A DNA stretch of 64,000 nt from Ariolimax columbianus (GCA_036924085.1 JAVGWX010000012.1:6343978-6407977), one strand, 5' to 3'; shown: positions 1 to 11,948, counted from the first letter of the stretch. Notes: generated by a model not told the origin, from the sequence alone. Program-made: numbers and translations.

Positions 1-125
1 TGAAAGTGGATTGTCATAGAGTTTGTATCTGCCCTAAAAATATGAAAGTGGATTGTCATAGGGTTTGTACCTGCCCTGGAAGTATGAAAGTGTGTTGTCT
101 TAGGGTTTGTACCTGCCCTGGAAGT
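1..125. repeat. 42-bp tandem repeat, 3 copies, cut by window edge
   Basis: Three units starting at 1, 43 and 85 share tgaaagtg, gtttgtacctgccctgg and similar blocks, giving a 42-bp period. The first base already lies in a unit, so the array probably continues to the left. No coding role is seen. Confidence 0.9.
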
Positions 126-642
126 TTGAGCTGTCATGCTTATCGGGAATATTAAACACAAGATATGACCGTAACTAACAAAGTCAGGTCAATTAAAGTA
201 AAGTAGTTTTCAGAACTTCTTACAGCAGCCAATCTGTTTGGCTGTTTAAAGTTTGTTGGCAGGTACGGTAATGTGCCATTACTTTCCGTACGTGAGAAGC
301 GATCGTACACAGAAAAGAATCTCGTGTTTGTCATATTGGACGTAACTGGATTCGTACCAAGTCCATTATGATTGGGAAGAGACGTTTTGTCCCCAGTCCA
401 CGCTACCTCCGATTCAATGAGATTAAATAGATCATTTTAATAAAATCGAGTGAATTTGATTAGTTGTGTTCATTAGGGACATCTCTCCAAGCCCATTTCA
501 TTCTTGTGTGGAATTCTACGTTTCCACCTTCCAACTGTTGACGTGGTTTGTCTAGAATAAGTCTTCAAACACATTGGGCAACAATTTGCATGATTTTACC
601 TCACCTCCAGTATCATGAATTGGTAAAACTAATTATAATTTC
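126..642. other. unassigned AT-rich DNA
   Basis: No recognisable gene, RNA or mobile element. Only short frames of about 60 codons occur, with no family resemblance. Confidence 0.6.
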
Positions 643-735
643 AGGTAGTCACTAGTAAACTTTCAGTAAACATAGTTAACTAAAAAACAGGTGGCCACTA
701 GTAAACTTTCAGTAAACAAAGTTAACTAAAAAACA
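643..735. repeat. 46-bp direct duplication
   Basis: Two adjacent copies share cactagtaaactttcagtaa and the following gttaactaaaaaac, with starts at 643 and 689. This is a simple tandem duplication. Confidence 0.85.
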
Positions 736-1079
736 CAATCCCGTAGTTTTCAAGTGCAGATAAGTCACCCATCCATTTGTCATTTGCTCGTCTACCATTT
801 TATATCAGCATATATCAGGTCCATGTGTAAATACGGCGTTTTATCTAAGTAACTGTCACATGTCTCTTTTATTCTGAATCACATCGTACTGATTACCCAA
901 TATGTATCAACATAAAACTGGTTCATTCATTAAGACAATCGTTTTTATTTGTTTTCGTCCGCGTATATGTGACAACTACGCTGTAGCCCTCGCATCGGAA
1001 AGTTTAGTCCTAACTGTTCTAGAACAATCTCCAGATTGTCAACTTTGAAACGCCTTCAGCGCTTTGCTATACTTCTATC
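736..1079. other. unassigned DNA
   Basis: I see no gene or repeat in this stretch. Confidence 0.5.
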
Positions 1080-1390
1080 CACAATGTCTAACACAATCCG
1101 CCTATTCTATCATAATAAATATCTGAAACGTGGTGTCATACTTATATCTTAAAATATTTAAAGCAATGTGTCTATTATATCATAAATTATGATCTAAAAC
1201 GTGATGCCACACTCGTATCTTGAAATGTCTAAAACAATTAGTCTATTATATCTATATATACAAACATAAGCCATCCTCCTGTAACTTTATATTAAAATGT
1301 CTAAAACACGTTCATTTGATCCAATAATAATTTATAAGGCATGCGTGTTAGTTGCTATCTTTTAAATCTCTAAAGCATGTGTCAATACTG
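1080..1390. repeat. degenerate ~70-bp tandem repeat, ~4-5 units
   Basis: The block aatgtctaaaaca, or a variant, recurs near 1083, 1153, 1224, 1296 and 1365. It is followed by tctattatatcata in the earlier units. Spacing is 69-72 bp and divergence is high, so this is an old array. Confidence 0.7.
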
Positions 1391-2339
1391 CTGTTTCTCT
1401 TCCTTAGAACTAGTGTCCCTATTAGTCAAAGGAGTTGTCACACTCCTGTCAATATGTACAATGACATGGGCTTCATGTTACAGCTATTATTATTTCAATA
1501 TGCATATGAATGTATTTAAAGGCACGTTATTTGAAACGTGGAGCACACATTAGATCCGTGAATGTATATAATGTACTAACATGTAATTCGATTGACATTC
1601 TCAAGTATATTTCCACAATACAAATGCCGAGCATTTCAATACACTTCTAAGTTACTCAAGGAAGAATCTTCACAAACTATCTACTGTCTAGTTTTGCGTC
1701 ACACACATATTACTTCCGCTCGCCAAATCTCGGCTATTTTCAGCGCATTTGAAAACCACATTTGCTACCTGTAACCATCTGAAATTTTCAGCTTACGAGT
1801 ATTGCATTTCACAGAAAAATAAACTAAATGTCTCAGCTGACCAGGTACACAATCCATTAGTCTTCTAGTCCAATGGTTCCCAATGTCTTCAGTGTCGTGT
1901 GCTATCAGGGATCTATCCCTACAGCAGTGACATGTGCCCATTTATTATATTAATGTTCTTTTTCGATCATCGTAAATGTGTATTGCACCATGTTCAGTTG
2001 ATGCCTGAAGGCGTAGGTCGGAGACGAAGGCATACTACAATATGTTTAAATGCATACTTAGCAAATTCGATGAGACTATGAAAGCTGATGCTCATAGAGA
2101 CGTCTTCACTGTCCCTGGACGCTACAATATCGTTTGGGAAGTAGTTTTGTTATTGTCAACTCATAGGACACACCGTTATAACACTTGTATCATATCTTCA
2201 AATCAATGTAAGATAGCGAAGTCGATCAGTTATTGATATAAAAATGATTGTCTATACTTGTTTTTCTTCGTTGTTGTCGCCATGATGTGCACATGCTATA
2301 AACTAACTATCTATTAACAGACATGTCCTGTCCCATCAA
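1391..2339. other. unassigned DNA
   Basis: Only short frames of 60-64 codons occur and none resembles a known family. No tandem structure is evident. Confidence 0.5.
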
Positions 2340-2548
2340 TAACCATCTCCAAGCAGACAAGACCTGTACCATCAAACAACCCTCTTCAAGCAGTAAGACC
2401 TGTACCATCAACCAACCCTCTCTTAGCAGACCTGCCCTGTACCATAAACCAACAATCTTCAAGCAGACAAGAATTGTACCATCCTACAACCCTATCCAAG
2501 CAGACAAGACGTGTACCATCAACCAACCCTCTCTTAGCAGACCAGCCA
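2340..2548. repeat. ~37-bp minisatellite, ~5.5 units
   Basis: Units contain aagcagacaagacctgtacc followed by atcaaccaaccctct, with variants that lose a few bases. The 115-codon plus-strand frame across it (2323-2670) is a by-product of the array. Confidence 0.85.
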
Positions 2549-3253
2549 TGATGTGTTGTTATCAGTTCTTTTCATCTTCTCCCTATTCTACATGTATCAT
2601 CATCTCCGTGCATTCTCTGACCTTGTTGTCTCTCTTTTCCCCGATGAGCCCATATAATTGTTTCCCCTGATCCTAGCTGTAGTGTACAGTGCCTTTGAAC
2701 CTGTTCGTGTCTTCTGGTTTCTCTGAACCTCTTCGTTACTGACAATACAAACTACAGAACACGAACTTCCTAGCCGCTCAGAAATATTTTGCTGACTAGG
2801 TCAAGTAACAATTTACAGATTTGTCAACTGGGAGAAAAGGCGATATCATTAAAAAAAACAACATCCCCGTTCGTACATATCAATCGTCTCTTGATTCGAA
2901 CTGGTACATCGAGTGTGTATAGCAAAATGACAAACCCTCAGCCACGTACCTCGCTTTTTGAATCGCATTACCGTTCAAAGATACAAGTTATACGCGTTTT
3001 TTGTTATAACTATTTTTGTTTTTTAATGTGAAAGGCTGTCACTGAAAAATGTCAAAATGACTTAATAAATGACATTATGAAACAAATTTTGGAACTTGAT
3101 AGAATAGTATATAGAAGGCGTTACGTCACATCCAGGTTCCAATTGTAGATCATAAATCGTTAATGTCACAATCAATATGTGGCGCTGGCGAAGACAAAAA
3201 ATATAAATTATTTAAATCTCACGGGGATTCGTGATTTGAAGTTTGATCAATAC
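2549..3253. other. unassigned DNA upstream of a LINE insertion
   Basis: No gene is recognised. The stretch ends with gatcaatac (3245-3253), the left copy of the target-site duplication of the LINE fragment that follows. Confidence 0.5.
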
Positions 3254-3649
3254 TACTACACAAAAAACGATGCCTATTACCATCTAAACAGAAGAGAGCA
3301 GGTCGTGGTCTTCAGACTTCGCACAGGCCACAATAGATTGAGGTACCACTTATTCCATAAATTGAAGATATGTGGCACTGACGTGTGGTACCGGGAAAAT
3401 GACCGCTGAACATCTGCTGCAAAACTGCCCGACATACGAGGATCAGAGAAAGCAGATGTAGCCATCACCAGTGGCAACACTAGACAAGCTCTATGGCAGT
3501 GTCGACAGCCTTAGGATGACCGCTGCTTTTTTCGAAAAAATACAGGTTGACGTCTGACAGCGTACGAAGAAGAAGAAGAAGAAGAAGAAGAAGAAGAAGA
3601 AGAAGAAGAAGAAGAAGAAGAAGAAGAAGAAGAAGAAGAAGAAGAAGAA
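3254..3649 (+). mobile_element. LINE B family, 5'-truncated 3' end with target-site duplication
   Basis: The translation has YTKNDAYYHLNRREQVVVF and RLRTGHNRLRYHLF, which match the C-terminus of the long LINE B protein at 38.7-41.8 kb. The CPCG zinc-cluster part that follows is frameshifted: in LINE B a conserved CPCG block follows, whereas here the frame runs into WYRENDR and a stop. The segment ends with a (GAA)n run that is the element's 3' tail. The 9-bp sequence gatcaatac flanks both sides (3245-3253 and 3650-3658), as expected of target-primed insertion. Only about the last 100 codons of the element remain, so this is a dead-on-arrival copy. Confidence 0.9.
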
Positions 3650-3650
3650 G
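3566..3650. repeat. (GAA)n tract, the LINE 3' tail
   Basis: About 28 GAA triplets directly follow the LINE 3' terminus (tgacagcgtacgaag). The same junction occurs in the copies at 12.15 kb and 38.65 kb with shorter tracts. The poly-Arg and poly-Phe frames across it are artefacts. Confidence 0.9.
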
Positions 3651-3658
3651 ATCAATAC

Positions 3659-3898
3659 CACGAGCATATGGAAAGTGTTCATTCCATTTCTACATGAACA
3701 ATATGTCGGAAATTATGTTTTTATCTAGAGACAATCGTATTTTTAGAAGATAATGCGAATCCGAGCCTCATGGGAGAAATGATCTAAATGATGACGGATG
3801 TGTCGGACCGAAAACTGAAAATATCACAGTCAAGCTGTAAACTAGCGACACAACGCAATCCATTCTCCAGACTACATCCTGCTACTTGCAAAGCCCTG
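3659..3898. other. unassigned spacer
   Basis: Short stretch between the LINE target-site duplication and a 31-bp array. Nothing is recognised. Confidence 0.5.
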
Positions 3899-4021
3899 TT
3901 CAGGACTTGGTAGCGGGAGATTGAGAACGTTCAGGGCTTGGTAGCGGGAGATTGAGAACGTTCAGGGCTTAGTAGCTGGAGATTGAAAACGTTCAGGGCT
4001 TGGTAGCGGAAAACTGAGAAC
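3899..4021. repeat. 31-bp minisatellite, 4 units
   Basis: The unit gttcagggcttggtagcggg plus agattgagaac recurs four times with a few substitutions. It lies 160 bp left of the large 16-bp array but has a different sequence. Confidence 0.9.
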
Positions 4022-4184
4022 GAACGACGAAGAAGAGAAAAGATCTAAATTATGTGCTCAGATACTGGACGCCTATGGCGGCTAGGTAACTAAAAACTAT
4101 CTACACAGGTTCGCGGGCGGAGCACCACTTTGAGAATCAGTGCAATAGTCTGATGAGGTTAATCACAGAGAGTGAGCGTTACAC

Positions 4185-6130
4185 ACGAGGCTAGTTACAG
4201 GTGAGGTTAGTTACAGGTGAGGTTAGTTACTGTTGAGGCCGGTAACAATTGAGGCTAATTACAGCTGAGACTAGTCACAGATGAGGCTAGTTACAGTTGA
4301 GGCTAGTTACCGTCAAAACTAGTTACATTTGATGCCAGTTACAGTTAAAGCTAGTTACAGTTGAGGCTAGTTACAGTGTAGGCTAGTTACAGTTGAGGCT
4401 AGTTACAGTTGAGGCTAGTTACAGTTGAGGCTAGTTACAGTTGAGACCGGTAACAGTTGAAGCCTGTAACAGTTGAAGCTAGTTACAGTGTACGCTAGTT
4501 ACAGATGAGGCTTTTTTACAGATGAGGCTAGTTACAGTTGAGGCTAGTTACAGTGTAGGCTAGTTACCGTTGAGCCTAGTTACAGTTGAGGCTAGTTACA
4601 GTTGAGGCCGGTAACAGTTGAGGCTAGTTGCAGATGGGGCTAGTCACAGTTGAGGCTAGTTAGAGATACGGCTAGTCACAGTTGAGGCTAGTTAGAGATA
4701 AGGCTAGTCACAGTTGAGACTAGTTACAGATGGGGCTAGTCACAGTTGAGGCTAGCTAGAGATTAGGCTAGTCACAGTTGAGGTTAGTTAGAGATAAGGC
4801 TAGTCACAGGTGAGGTTAGTCACAGTTGAGGCTAGTTATAGATAAGGCTAGTCACAGTTGAGGCTAGTTAGAGATAAGGCTAGTCACAGTTGAGGTTAGT
4901 TAAAGATAAGGCTAGTCACAGGTGAGGTTAGTCACAGTTGAGGCTAGTTAGAGATAAGGCTAGTCACAGTTGAGGTTAGTTAGAGATAAGGCTAGTCACA
5001 GGTAAGGTTAGTCACAGTTGAGGCTAGTTAGAGATAAGGCTAGTCACAGTTGAGGTTAGTCACAGTTGAGGTTAGTTAGAGATAAGGCTAGTCACAGTTG
5101 AGGCTAGTTAGAGATAAGGCTAGTCATAGTTGAGGTTAGTCATAGTTGAGGCTAGTTAGAGATAATGCTAGTCACAGTTGAGGCTAGTTAGAGATAAGGC
5201 TAGTCACAGTTGAGGCTAGTTAGAGATAAGGCTAGTCACAGTTGAGGGTAGTTAGAGATAAGGCTAGTCACAGTTGAGGCTAGTTAGAAATAAGGCTAGT
5301 CACAGTTGAGGCTAGTTACAGATAAGGCTAGTCACAGTTGAGGCTAGCTAGAGATTAGGCTAATCACAGTTGAGGCTAGTTAGAGATAAGGCTAGTCACA
5401 GTTGAGACTAGTTACAGATAAGGCTAGTCACAGTTGAGGCTAGTTAGAGATTAGGCTAATCACAGTTGAGGCTAGTTAGAGATAATGCTAGTCACAGTTG
5501 AGGTTAGTCACAATTGAGGCTAGCCACAGTTGAGGCTAGTCCCAGTTTAGGCTAGTTACATATGAGACTAGTTACATTTGAGGCTAGTTACAGATGAGTC
5601 TAGTTACATATTAGGCTAGTCACAGTTGCGGCTAGTTACAGATGAGGCTAGTCACAGTTTAGGTTAGTTACAGATGAGACTAGTTACATTTGAGGCTAGT
5701 TACAGATGAGGCTAGTCACAGTTTAGGCTAGTTACATATGAGACTAGTAACATGTGAGGCTAGTTACAGATTAGGCTAGTCACAGTTGAGGCTAGTCACA
5801 GTTGAGGCTAGTTACAGATGAGACTAGTTACAGTTAAGGCTAGTTACAGATTAGGCTAGTCACAGTTGAGGCTAGTTACAGATGAGGCTAGTCACAGTTT
5901 GGGCTAGTCACAGCATAGGCTAGTTACATATGAGACTAGTTTTAGTTGATGATAGTTACAGATGAGGCTAGTTACAGTTGAATCTGGTCACAGTTAAAGC
6001 TAGATACAGTTGAGGTTAGTTACAGGTGAGGCTAGCTACAGGTGGGGCTAGTTATAGATGAGGCTAGTGACAGGTGAAGATTATCACAGTTGAGGCTTGT
6101 CACAGTTGAGTCTTGTCACAGTCGAGATTT
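4185..6130. repeat. ~2-kb array of 16-bp units with 32-bp higher-order pattern
   Basis: The basic unit is gttgaggctagttaca (16 bp). From about 4630 to 5500 two unit types alternate, gttgaggctagttaga and gataaggctagtcaca, making a 32-bp dimer. Larger blocks also recur. The outer thirds are mostly plain 16-bp units with substitutions. This is classic satellite structure with unequal-exchange homogenisation in the middle. No open frame spans it. Confidence 0.97.
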
Positions 6131-6189
6131 ATCGAAGTAGCTGCATCTTAAACGTTCACAAACTAACATGTTACATCATCTTAAATATT

Positions 6190-6315
6190 GTCGTCCCGAG
6201 AAACGGAGTTGGTAGAGCCCTACCTTCTCACCCTACAGGTAGTGGCTTTGATCACAGTTAACAATATGCTCCAATCGACCCAGCTGTTAATGAATGCCCG
6301 GTTTACGATTATGAA
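6190..6315 (+). mobile_element. tRNA-derived SINE copy (family with cgacccagctg core)
   Basis: A box-A-like segment (gttggtagagcc, 6208-6219) and a box-B-like segment (ggctttgatcac) lie in tRNA-like spacing. They are followed by tccaatcgacccagctgtta at about 6270-6290. The core cgacccagctgtaaatggg, with substitutions, recurs at about 6.9, 49.7, 57.1 and 57.5 kb. A repeated family with Pol III boxes suggests a SINE; promoter activity is inferred. Confidence 0.65.
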
Positions 6316-6837
6316 AGTAAAAGCAAAGTGAAAGGAACACCCCCATCAACGAAAACGATACCAGTCTTAATAACATGAAGACTGTACCACACCATCCGTG
6401 ACAGCAATGTCTTCTACGACACAACCTTTATTTGACAGTACATTTTTACTCTCCAATAAAAGATTGAGTTCTCATGTTAATCCCCGGGATAAAAGGATTG
6501 TGACCACTATAAATGTACAAGCTGAAGAGCGTCTTGCTAGCTACGTAGTGTGAATCAAATTGTTATCTAAATCACAACCGTAACATTTGATCATCCGCTT
6601 TAGTGTAGGCTTCCAGCATACATGCATGGACGCTCATATACTTCGCAGGTAGCACACATTAGCCAATTAGAGAAAGCGGGAGCATCAGGTTCTAATTGTA
6701 GTCGACTTTCTTTCGGGATAGCTCCCCCAAGCATCGGTGCACTAAGCACTTCTGTCAGACTTGACTTGACACCAGAAGGTGGCCATGTCTATACACCCCC
6801 CTACCCCCAGCTGTAGCGATATCACAAATATCATTCA
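6316..6837. other. unassigned DNA between two SINE copies
   Basis: No gene is recognised. A 64-codon frame at 6622-6816 shows no family resemblance. Confidence 0.5.
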
Positions 6838-7050
6838 GTGGCCCCATTCATTCTTTCTGAGAAAGGTGAAAGTAGTATCAGTGTTGTCGGGAATGATGTG
6901 TTAGAGACTTCATTGTGCGAACCCACGGCTTGTTTTATCTGGAGCCTGGTCAGTCTAACTCTCGCTGCCTTTTATTCAAAAAACAGTAAATCAGGTACCA
7001 ATATACAGCTGGGTCGACTGGGATGTACCGGCAATGGGAGTTTCCGTGAG
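6838..7050 (-). mobile_element. SINE body, minus strand
   Basis: On the minus strand the segment has cattgccggtacatcccagt followed by cgacccagctgtatattggt, then a tail block with tctaacacatcattcccgac. The same two blocks occur in this order at 57.05-57.2 kb and partly at 49.7 kb and 15.6 kb. The tRNA-like head is not visible, so the copy is partial. Confidence 0.65.
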
Positions 7051-7794
7051 AAGTAGACACCCCTCTCTATATTATAGAGTCCAACTTAGAATCCACACAA
7101 GGAAAACTCGTTTAACGTCACCAAAACATGTGTCCACAATTTACATTAGCGAAAAAAACAGAACAAAGGGCCGTAACCAACTGTCTACGTGTGACTCCTA
7201 CACAATGATAAATGAATTCATCTCTGCATGTCCTCGACACGGCAAAACACTTCAGCTGTGTTCAGAAATAGTTGAAAGAAGGTGCAGTCCACTTTGGTAA
7301 GCTAACAGCGAGAACAGGCAAGCGTGCAGAGGTTGAAACCCCCGCCTTCTCATGTGAGTGGCTGGGTGTGAGTGTATACAAGTGCGTGCCTCATTTCTTT
7401 CTGGTTCCTTTACCTTTTAAGAAGGTTCCAGATCATAGTGCGTGACTTGACTTCTTTGAATGTGAGGCGCCAAAATGTGACGGCTTGAAGGGCGGCACAA
7501 AAACAAAGAAAACAAGCAGAGAAATGGGAGATGACTATACATCATCAAGTAATATAGTACTGATCAAGTGAAGTCAAATATGAGTCAATGGATACATTAC
7601 ATAATGGTAAAAACACAAGTGAAATAATGGAAACTATTACGAGTATTGTATAATAGATTTATGTTTAATTATCAAACAACTATACACAGTCATAGAAAAA
7701 CATGTGAACCTAGGATAGATAGACTCACGAGAACAAACATGCAACCGATAGACAGATAGATAAGAATGCAGGCAGTCAACTGACATACATATAC
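7051..7794. other. unassigned DNA
   Basis: Short frames only. It becomes increasingly rich in GATA and GACA-like words towards the right. Confidence 0.5.
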
Positions 7795-8036
7795 GTCGTT
7801 ATATAAGCAGTCAGTCAGACAGATAGAGAGGCAGACGGACGGCCAGACAGATAGACAGGCAGACGGACGGCCAGACAGATAGAGAGCTAGAGAGGGAGAG
7901 AAAGAGGAGAAAGTGATTGAGAGACATAGAGAGATAGAGATAGATATATAAATATATTTAGATACATAGATATATACATAGATAGATAGAATATAGATAT
8001 ATAAATTTATAAAAAGATATATAGATATATAGACAT

Positions 8037-8113
<77 letters not shown>

Positions 8114-8118
8114 TAGAC

Positions 8119-8179
<61 letters not shown>

Positions 8180-8188
8180 TATAGATAT

Positions 8189-8278
<90 letters not shown>

Positions 8279-8280
8279 TA
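7795..8280. repeat. GACA/GATA microsatellite cluster
   Basis: A degenerate zone rich in cagacggacggccagacaga (7800-7890) is followed by about 19 GACA units (8036-8112). Then comes a long GATA run to 8278, interrupted by atatagatatat. The YLSI/CLSV repeat frame on the minus strand is an artefact of this. Confidence 0.97.
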
Positions 8281-9179
8281 TATAATTTGTAATTGTGAGT
8301 TAGAGGGCGTTGACGAGGAGACTTCAAGCGACAGAATCGCAAGTAGCTCTAGTCACTCGTGACATTCATCTATGTGCTGAATGAGTCATAACGCGAACTG
8401 CAGGTCAGACCAACTAGAAGCTTTCATTTGGCCCTGCCTAAATGACGTCACTATTAGACCTGTCGCAATCTCTAATCTGGGATGTGCAGTGGCGTATCAT
8501 GATCTCAGAAATTAAAAGCGTTTGCCAGCGTTTATGTTTTTAATTTGCCGCCATTTTCCGTTCAGAAAATTAGTGAGTATGGTCGTATTTCCAGGCACTA
8601 ACACTCTAGTCTAAGAAACACTTCACCTCATCCAGTGATTGGCACATACCATATGCCGACTGGTTGTAAGGCAGCTTTCTGTGTTTGAAGTGAAGCTGTT
8701 GTGGTTGTTATACGCAGTTACTCCTGCTGGGACTTAATGATAATGATGTTTCTTTGCTAGTAAGTTAAAGTGTCTCTTCCATTATAGAGTGGCGTACTGA
8801 CGAAGGTGAACCTGTGTCCTCTAAGCTGTAGTGATACGAGGTTTCGAGGTTTCTCAGGATTATAACTATGGGGATTACATTGATAATCCCTACCTGTTGA
8901 GAAAACTGATGTAATAATGACAGGTTCGAGGAGCACGATCAGGACGTGCAGTATGGTCTGTGCCAGTGTCTGTCACTTCACACGTCATGACAAGAGTAGA
9001 TTCAACGTCACCATCCTGGCAGGAAGTAAACAAGAAGGCTGTTCTTGGAGCTAGCAACATAATGTAAAGTCATTACTGCCGAAACAGTATTTGCTAGGGC
9101 TGAATACAGGCTTCCTGTAGCTGCAATGTGGTCTATATCCTCAACATTGAGCAAAAGGGCAACATGATTTAATTAGTTC
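8281..9179. other. unassigned DNA
   Basis: About 900 bp without recognisable coding frames or tandem repeats. Confidence 0.5.
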
Positions 9180-9410
9180 TTGTGAAAGGGAAATAAAGTA
9201 TCAATGACTGAATGAGTGACTGAACGAAATGAATGGATGAATTAATTATGAAAAAATAAATGAGTGAAAAAATATACGAATGAATGAGCGGAGGATTGAC
9301 ATAATGTATGCTTGTATGAATCAATGGGTTATGAAAAACGATATATTAATCAAATAACTGCGTGAACGAAGGCAAGCATGAAGAACTGAAAGAATGAATG
9401 GATTACTGTT
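9180..9410. repeat. degenerate tetranucleotide (TGAA/AATG) zone
   Basis: Runs such as gactgaatgagtgactgaac and gaatgaatgagcgg recur with many interruptions, as in an old decayed microsatellite. Confidence 0.7.
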
Positions 9411-9430
9411 TTGCTTTTTCTTTCCTTATA

Positions 9431-9551
9431 CATGTACTGAACTAACGGGGCTGAACATGTACTGAACTAACATGTACTGAACTAACTGGGCTGAACATGT
9501 ACTGAACTAACTGGGCTGAACATGTACTGAACTAACATGTACTGAACTAAC
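9431..9551. repeat. compound 16/25-bp minisatellite
   Basis: catgtactgaactaac recurs six times. Some copies carry the 9-bp extension tgggctgaa, so unit length alternates between 16 and 25 bp. Confidence 0.9.
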
Positions 9552-9621
9552 TGGAATCTTCGATCACACGTGTTTACAACATCCGTTCAATAGTGCATTT
9601 GATCAATTCATTTATAGGAGC

Positions 9622-10159
9622 AAAGAGTGATAAGGGTCATTTGAAACATACTGATCAAGGTGGGAGTGAAAAGTAATCAGGGCCAGGTGAAACATACTGA
9701 TCAAGGTGGGAGTGAAGAGTGATCAGGGCCAGGTGAAACATACTGATCAAGGTGGGAGTGAAGAGTGATCAGGGCCAGGTGAAACATACTGATCAAAGTA
9801 GGAGAGAAGAGTAATCAGGGCTAGGTGAAACATACTGATCAAGGTGGGAAATAAGAGTAATCAGGGTCATGTGAAACATACTGAGCAAGGTGGGAGAGAA
9901 GAGTAATCAAGGCCAGGTGAAACATACTGATCAAGGTGGGAGTGAAGAGTACTCAGGGCCAGGTGAAACATACTGATCAAGGTGGGAGTGAAGAGTAATC
10001 AGGGTCATGTGAAACATACTGATCAAAGTGGGAGAGAAGAGTAATCAGGGCCAGGTGAAACATTCTGAGCAAGGTGGAAGTGTAGAGTAATCGGGGTCAG
10101 GTAAAACATACTGATCAAGGTAGAAGTGAAGCGTAATCAGGGCCAGGTAAAACATATTA
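9622..10159. repeat. 46-bp minisatellite, ~11.7 units
   Basis: The unit is gatcagggccaggtgaaaca followed by tactgatcaaggtgggagtg and aagagt. Most units differ by a few substitutions, such as ggtcatgtg for ggccaggtg. It ends inside a unit at about 10159. Confidence 0.95.
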
Positions 10160-10378
10160 TCTAGACCCCGCCTCACTATGTCACATCAATCTGACCAACG
10201 AGGTGTGGTGGAGGTCGAGACTGTAATAATAATAATGCCGAACTAACTGTGGAACCTCACACTAAACTACAGCGAGGACACACTTCGTAAGTAGGCCTAG
10301 TTATGTCACCAGCTACCAAAAAGACGCCAATGAAAAAATCAAAGCCCGTGGCCCCTCTCGTTACATAGACCGTTGACA

Positions 10379-11450
10379 TCATCTCGTCAGCATGTACGGT
10401 TCTGGGCTGCTTATTTTGTCTCTCTCCAGGTGTAGTAGTTTAATTTCATTTCCTGCTGACATTCTCTTCTCGACGTATTTAGGTCTACCTCTCTGTCTCT
10501 TCCTGTAAAGATTCCGTGCAAGAGACTGTCCATCTATGCTAGACGGTGCCATCCACAGCGTGTGTCCTATCCAGTCCCAATGTGTTGTTCCCGTGGCTGT
10601 TGCTGACCCCGTTCCCATGGGTCTTCATTCCTCATCACGTCCTGCCACTGTATGCCCATTATCTACGCCGGCATCTCTTACTTAACGAAGGACTGGCGTC
10701 TTTGTTGTATGACCTTGGTCGTTCTCCATGTCTCCGCTCCATACAGCAGCACTGACTTGGCACTGGCGTTGAATTTCCTCACTTTGAATCTTGATTTCTC
10801 TGGATCGCCATATGTTTTTAGCGTTAGGCACGCCCCTCTTGCCTTTTAAATCTTGATCCTTACATATGCACAAGTACCTCCTGATAGGTAAAGGTATCTA
10901 CTTCATGTAACTGCTCTCCATTCAGCATGATTGGTTCTTTGTTAATTGTATTGAGTTTAACGAGCTTCGTTCTCTTCATGTTGATATTCAGTACCAATGA
11001 GGTAGAATGATCTTGGACGCTAACAAGTTTCTCTTGGATTTGACTATGACTGTGGGCCAAAAGTGCCACATCATCTGCGTAGTTCAGGTTCTCCAATTGT
11101 GACAAAAGTGTCCACTGAAAACCAGTTGTTGCTTTCTCTATTCATATCTTCATTATTTAATCTATAGCCGACACAAAACAGGCACGACGAGAGAGGTCAT
11201 CCCTGTCTGCACCCTGAAGCTGTCAGTCAGTGCTCCTTCATGTACCACTCTATCCCTGTCTACACCCCTGTCTGTACCCTGAAGCTGTCAGCCAGTGCTT
11301 CTTCATATACCACTCTATTTACTGCATATTCGTACATTTTGTGTATGAGGTTTATGAACGTGTCTTGTATCTCAAAGTGTCTCAACAGCGGAATAGAGTA
11401 CTTCGATCAACACTCTCAAACGCTTTTCCATAGACATAGTTTTATCAAAT
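10379..11450 (-). pseudogene. LINE D fragment: RT core to C-terminal domain
   Basis: Reading from 11450 downwards, minus-strand frames give YGKAFESVDRSTLF (RT motif A), then LENLNYADDVALLAHSHSQI (motif C, YADD), then a post-RT segment with VAFGALKNIW-like spacing and AAVWSGDMEND. A C-terminal piece has HWDWIGHTL and RGRPK. Pieces lie in at least four frames with stops (for example in STLFRC*D), so no intact protein is possible. The order matches APE-type LINEs. A relative lies at 59.5-60.4 kb, also on the minus strand. The endonuclease end is absent. Confidence 0.85.
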
Positions 11451-11489
11451 CACCACAGCCCATACAGACAATCCCTGAATGTCGCCGTG

Positions 11490-11832
11490 TTGAGAGAGGG
11501 CATGAATTGGTGCAGGCCCCAGAGATAGAGCTTTAGGAGGAACCTGCCCCCGGACATCATCTACCATACCCAACATGGAAGTCGCTGAACAGACTCCCAA
11601 CCAGTGTATCCAAGGGGAATATGAAACGATGGGGATACACAGACGGTGACACACGTGATTGTGACACAATACAGGACCAAGACCACATCATGACCTGCCC
11701 CAACCTCCAGGAAACATGCAATAGGTGCGACATGCTGGAGGCCAATGACAATGCAATCCATGTCACTGGATACTGGATGCATACTGGATAACGTGGTGCT
11801 TGGACAGGGGAAGTAAGTAAGTATAGTCTATA
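11490..11832 (+). pseudogene. LINE E fragment: C-terminal zinc-cluster end
   Basis: The plus strand reads ELVQAPEIEL, then WKSLNRLPTSV, NMKRWGYTDGD and CDTIQDQDHIMTCPNLQE. From memory, this series is the C-terminus of a Jockey/CR1-like LINE with a C..DH..C zinc-binding cluster. A frame change and a stop lie between the first two pieces. The segment ends with aagtaagtaagta, a plausible 3' tail. The RT fragment at 13.56 kb is likely the same family. It abuts the oppositely oriented LINE D relic. Confidence 0.8.
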
Positions 11833-11948
11833 ACATCTGCGTATAGGGATGATTTACGTGCAAGACTGTTCTACTCTGATGGGTAGAGTAGATATATGAC
11901 CTGTACATGGTCTTCCCTAGCGAAATCCTGCCTGTTCCACTCCGAGCT

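Noticed and set aside
3491..3753. Poly-Arg and poly-Phe frames
   Set aside because: Translation of the (GAA)n LINE tail.
4185..6130. CRISPR-like array
   Set aside because: Units are contiguous 16-bp repeats without unique spacers, in a eukaryotic context.
8007..8342. Repeated YLSI/CLSV membrane-like peptide
   Set aside because: GATA/GACA microsatellite translation.
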